From NCBI GenBank assembly GCA_016937135.1, contig JAFGWO010000206.1, forward strand, positions 1-7,906: a stretch of 7,906 nucleotides of DNA. Reading direction: 5' to 3'. This DNA is from Pseudomonadota bacterium. Its GTDB lineage: Bacteria > BMS3Abin14. The notes under the pieces were generated by a model. The model had not been told where the DNA came from. It made no database searches and saw nothing but the letters and a program-made list of their open reading frames with translations. Made by a program: the position numbers and the translations under genes. Below are positions 5,673 to 7,906 of the stretch, piece by piece (position 1 is the stretch's first letter; every line of letters begins with the position of its first letter).

Positions 5673-6740
5673 CTAAAGCATGATGATCCTGCTTTTAAGG
5701 ATCAGGATCTCGAGGGCCACCGATGCCTTCCTCATGATGCGGACCAGGTACTGGGCGTCCAGTTCCTCGATGGGCCTGCGAAAATTGAACCCAACCAGGA
5801 TGGATACCACGTGGTTCTTCAGGAGCATGGGGCAGATGATGACCTCTTTTGGGACGAGGAGACTGAGTTCTTTCAGCCAGGGGTCGCTCTCGAAAATCTC
5901 GACGCCCGGGAATCGCTCCAGACTGCGGGATTCGCCGACCTTGCCGAGGACATTCTGGGGGGCGACCGGGTAGGAGATGCTGCCGAAATCCACGATGGGC
6001 TTTGTCGAGCCCCCTGACATCCACCCTGTCGCCTTGTTTTCCTTGACAACGAAAAGAAACACATCATCCATGAAATAAAGTCCGGCGCGGATTACGGTGG
6101 CGGCCACTTCATCCCGGTTGGTGATATTCAAAAACGCCTTGTTGACGGGGGTCGGGTCAAGGAGATCCTTTTCGAGAAGGTCCTCGTCGGTCAGATCGAT
6201 GACATCCTCGTCCCCTGGACGGCCATCCTTTCCCGGGGATTCCGGCTGCTGTTCCTTCCTTTCGGGGGCGGTTCCGCGGGAAGGCGGCACATAGATGTAG
6301 CGGGCCTCCCTTTTGATGCCGAAGTAGTCTTCAAGGGCCTGGACAACGCGCAGCTCGCTTGCGACGATGGGCCTTATGGCCTTGCCGCTCCGGAAGGAAA
6401 CCTCGTCGATGATATCCAGCTTGTCGGGGTCCCTCATGGCCAGCGTGATCCTGTTTCCCTCGAAGGCTACGGGGACGACGCCGTGTCTGGCCACCAGGTC
6501 CCGGGGCACCGACTCCAGAACAAAACCCGGGATATCCCGGAAGTGCTCCGCCTTGGCGAAAGGGGTCCCGTACTGGTCGGCCAGGACCTGCATCAGTTTT
6601 TCCTCAGAGATGAGGCCCAGTTCAAGGAGATTGGTCCCGAGGCGTCCCCCGAAAATGATCTGCCGCTGGAGGGCAGAGGCCAGATCCTTGTCGGAGATGA
6701 GCTTTTTTTCAACCAGGAGTTGTCCCAGATTTTTTTTCAT
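5673..6740 (-). CDS. MshEN-domain protein without ATPase (possible c-di-GMP effector)
   Basis: A 355-residue soluble protein. Residues 4-56 are a textbook MshEN layout: a 24-residue motif (NLG...ALQRQ), a 5-residue spacer (IIFGG) and a second 24-residue motif (RLGTNLLELGLIS...LADQ). This matches the N-terminal domain of GspE/MshE type II secretion and pilus ATPases. The first motif has Asn for the usual Arg and Lys for the second Gly. The rest of the T2SSE-N-like region runs to about 145. A charged linker (about 150-195) follows, then a C-terminal domain that looks GAF-like (VFLFVVKENKATGWMSGG). Walker A/B motifs are absent, so this is not a secretion ATPase. ATG at 6740 is preferred because GGAG lies 9 bases upstream; ATG at 6761 would add seven residues. 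The gene overlaps the 3' end of tatC by 32 bp and so belongs to that operon. Role unknown. Confidence 0.85.
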   Translation of the reverse strand: MKKNLGQLLVEKKLISDKDLASALQRQIIFGGRLGTNLLELGLISEEKLMQVLADQYGTPFAKAEHFRDIPGFVLESVPRDLVARHGVVPVAFEGNRITLAMRDPDKLDIIDEVSFRSGKAIRPIVASELRVVQALEDYFGIKREARYIYVPPSRGTAPERKEQQPESPGKDGRPGDEDVIDLTDEDLLEKDLLDPTPVNKAFLNITNRDEVAATVIRAGLYFMDDVFLFVVKENKATGWMSGGSTKPIVDFGSISYPVAPQNVLGKVGESRSLERFPGVEIFESDPWLKELSLLVPKEVIICPMLLKNHVVSILVGFNFRRPIEELDAQYLVRIMRKASVALEILILKSRIIML

Positions 6741-7488
6741 CTGCCAGTTCTCCGGATTCATCGGTAAGGGGTTTCCTGCCGAAGACCTTCGCCACGAGAA
6801 CGCTTATTTCAAAAAGGATCAGGATGGGGCCCGCCATCAGAAGCTGCGTGACGACATCGGGCGGGGTGAGGGCCGCGGAAATAATGAAGGCTCCCACGAT
6901 GAAGTAGCGCCTGTTCCTGGCCAGGGTCCGATGGGTGATGATTCCCAGCTTGGCGAAAAAGTAGGTGATGAGGGGAAGTTCGAACACCAGACCGAAGGCC
7001 ACGAGGAGCTTGGTGGCGAAAGACAGATATTCCTTCAGGGACGGGAAGGGGCGGATGACATCGGTGGCAAAGCTTAGAAGAAACTGAAAGCCGAAGGGGA
7101 AGACGACGAAATACCCGAAACTTGCCCCGGTCACGAAAAAGAGGGTGGAGAAGATTACGAAAGGCACCACGACCTTCTTTTCCTGGGAGTAAAGGCCCGG
7201 GGCGATGAAGGCCCAAAGCTGGTAGAAGATCATCGGCAGGGAGATAAAAATTCCCGCCAGGACGGATATCTTCAGGTAGGTGAAAAACGCCTCGGTGACG
7301 CCGGTGAAGATCATCCATGAATTGTCTTCCGGAAGGGAGGCGACTAGGGGGATCGCCACGAATTCGAAGATTTTTTCCTTGAAAGCGTAGCAGACGAGGG
7401 ATACGAGGCTCACCGTCACGACACAGATGATGACCCGCCGCCTGAGTTCCTCCAGATGGGTGGTGAAGGGCAGTTTTTCGTCAGCCAT
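6709..7488 (-). CDS. tatC: Twin-arginine translocase subunit TatC
   Basis: A 259-residue inner-membrane protein, the receptor core of the Tat pathway that exports folded, often cofactor-containing proteins. Six hydrophobic segments are visible at about 18-38, 68-88, 105-130, 155-178, 194-208 and 213-235. Conserved features include HLEELRRR (11-18) in the N-terminal cytosolic signal-peptide site, LWAFIAPGLYSQEKK (91-105), FELPL with Glu170 (169-173) inside the membrane, and LTPPDVVTQ (207-215). Length is normal. The start ATG lies inside the last codons of tatB (ATGGCTGA, 8 nt overlap), so translation is likely coupled; no strong separate Shine-Dalgarno is visible. Downstream it overlaps the MshEN gene. 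Assignment is secure. Confidence 0.98.
   Translation of the reverse strand: MADEKLPFTTHLEELRRRVIICVVTVSLVSLVCYAFKEKIFEFVAIPLVASLPEDNSWMIFTGVTEAFFTYLKISVLAGIFISLPMIFYQLWAFIAPGLYSQEKKVVVPFVIFSTLFFVTGASFGYFVVFPFGFQFLLSFATDVIRPFPSLKEYLSFATKLLVAFGLVFELPLITYFFAKLGIITHRTLARNRRYFIVGAFIISAALTPPDVVTQLLMAGPILILFEISVLVAKVFGRKPLTDESGELADEKKSGTTPG
6750..6753 (-). promoter_or_regulatory. Ribosome binding site deciding the MshEN start
   Basis: GGAG on the minus strand, 9 bases before the ATG at 6740, inside the tatC coding region. The alternative ATG at 6761 has no comparable site. Confidence 0.55.
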
Positions 7489-7840
7489 CCCGCGATTCTT
7501 TTTCCGGCTGGACCCCGCCCTCGATCTCCTCGGGCTTGTAGGTCGGTTCGGGTTCGGTGTCCGCCGGGGGGTCCTCAGGGGCCGCTTGCCCTTCCTTGCG
7601 GGGCGTTGTCTCCGAGGCTTTGTCCCCGTCTTCGAGATAGGGGTATTTTTTCACGAATTCCTCGTGCTTTTCTTCCTGGATATCTTTCCGTATGGATTCC
7701 TGAAAATCCTCCGTTGCCTTCCTGAATTCCGCGAGGCCCTTGCCAAGGGTCCTCGCCACCTCCGGGAGGCGTTTGGGCCCGATGACCACGAGGGCCACAA
7801 GGAGGATGAGGATAATTTCCTGCATTCCGATGCCTAACAT
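7481..7840 (-). CDS. tatB: Twin-arginine translocase subunit TatB (TatA/B family)
   Basis: A 119-residue TatA/B family protein. It has a short N-terminal membrane helix (about 7-21) with Glu8, the polar residue typical of TatB. A Gly-Pro hinge follows (IGPKRLPE, 20-27), then an amphipathic helix (about 23-55) and a long, acidic, proline-rich disordered tail (about 65-119). The hinge reads IGPKRLP rather than the FGxxKLP of TatA, and the gene sits directly before tatC, so TatB is favoured. In some bacteria a single protein does both jobs, and no second family member is in this window. ATG 7840 has GGAG 6 bases upstream (7850-7847). TatB works with TatC as the signal-peptide receptor. Confidence 0.93.
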   Translation of the reverse strand: MLGIGMQEIILILLVALVVIGPKRLPEVARTLGKGLAEFRKATEDFQESIRKDIQEEKHEEFVKKYPYLEDGDKASETTPRKEGQAAPEDPPADTEPEPTYKPEEIEGGVQPEKESRDG

Positions 7841-7846
7841 CCGGGT

Positions 7847-7850
7847 CTCC
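7847..7850 (-). promoter_or_regulatory. Ribosome binding site of tatB
   Basis: GGAG on the minus strand with a 6-base spacer to the ATG at 7840. It favours this start over the in-frame ATG at 7825. Confidence 0.6.
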
Positions 7851-7906
7851 GCTGAAATAAAAAAATGGTTTCCGCTTTACTTTTGAGAGGGTCGCAAAAA
7901 GTCCAT
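7851..7906 (-). other. Leader upstream of tatB, cut by the window edge
   Basis: A short AT-rich stretch. At its far end the plus strand reads GTCGCAAAAAGTCCAT (7891-7906), which looks like part of a dispersed intergenic element. On the minus strand this stretch also reads as a nine-codon frame ending in TAA at 7877-7879; it could be the tail of an upstream gene or chance. No clear promoter is seen. Confidence 0.35.

Noticed and set aside
5673..6740. Annotation as a GspE/PilB type II secretion ATPase
   Set aside because: Only the N-terminal MshEN-type region is present; Walker A and B motifs and the ATPase domain are absent.

Overview
The window looks like a chromosomal piece from a GC-rich, anaerobic or facultatively anaerobic Gram-negative bacterium. 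The best guess is the deltaproteobacterial / Desulfobacterota area. This is inference from gene content: a DUF362-ferredoxin protein, a tatB-tatC-MshEN cluster, a riboswitch-controlled moaA, and heptad repeats in the intergenic DNA. No rRNA or marker gene is present to prove it. There is no mobile element, CRISPR array, tRNA or defence island. Most of the sequence is ordinary housekeeping or metabolic coding DNA.

Layout, left half (+ strand): the 3' end of an unrecognised protein (1-431) overlaps by 4 nt an MFS transporter of the MJ1317-like type (428-1621). After 61 bp comes an M24 (Xaa-Pro aminopeptidase-like) metallopeptidase with all five metal ligands (1683-2792). A 296 bp intergenic stretch follows, holding two adjacent heptad (7-bp unit) tandem arrays. 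Then comes a DUF362 protein with a C-terminal 2x[4Fe-4S] ferredoxin module (3089-4252).

Right half (- strand, read right to left): tatB (7840-7481) and tatC (7488-6709) overlap by 8 nt. tatC overlaps a gene for an MshEN-domain protein without an ATPase (6740-5673). A hairpin follows that gene. Then comes a leader that matches the molybdenum cofactor (MOCO) riboswitch, upstream of moaA (5411-4383). The DUF362 gene and moaA converge on a 130 bp spacer with hairpins and a pyrimidine-rich tract.

How it fits together: MoaA starts molybdopterin synthesis. Moco- or tungsten-cofactor enzymes are frequent Tat substrates, so a Moco-regulated moaA beside tatBC makes biological sense, although they appear to be separate transcription units. 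The most interesting item is the moaA leader. The 3' strand of aptamer stem P1 can pair with either of two copies of the same 8-base sequence, one closing the aptamer and one just upstream of moaA, which suggests a concrete switching mechanism. Also of note are a 9-codon upstream ORF ending directly at the moaA start, an MshEN domain with a degenerate first c-di-GMP motif, and the heptad repeats. I found no convincing evidence of an entirely new system.
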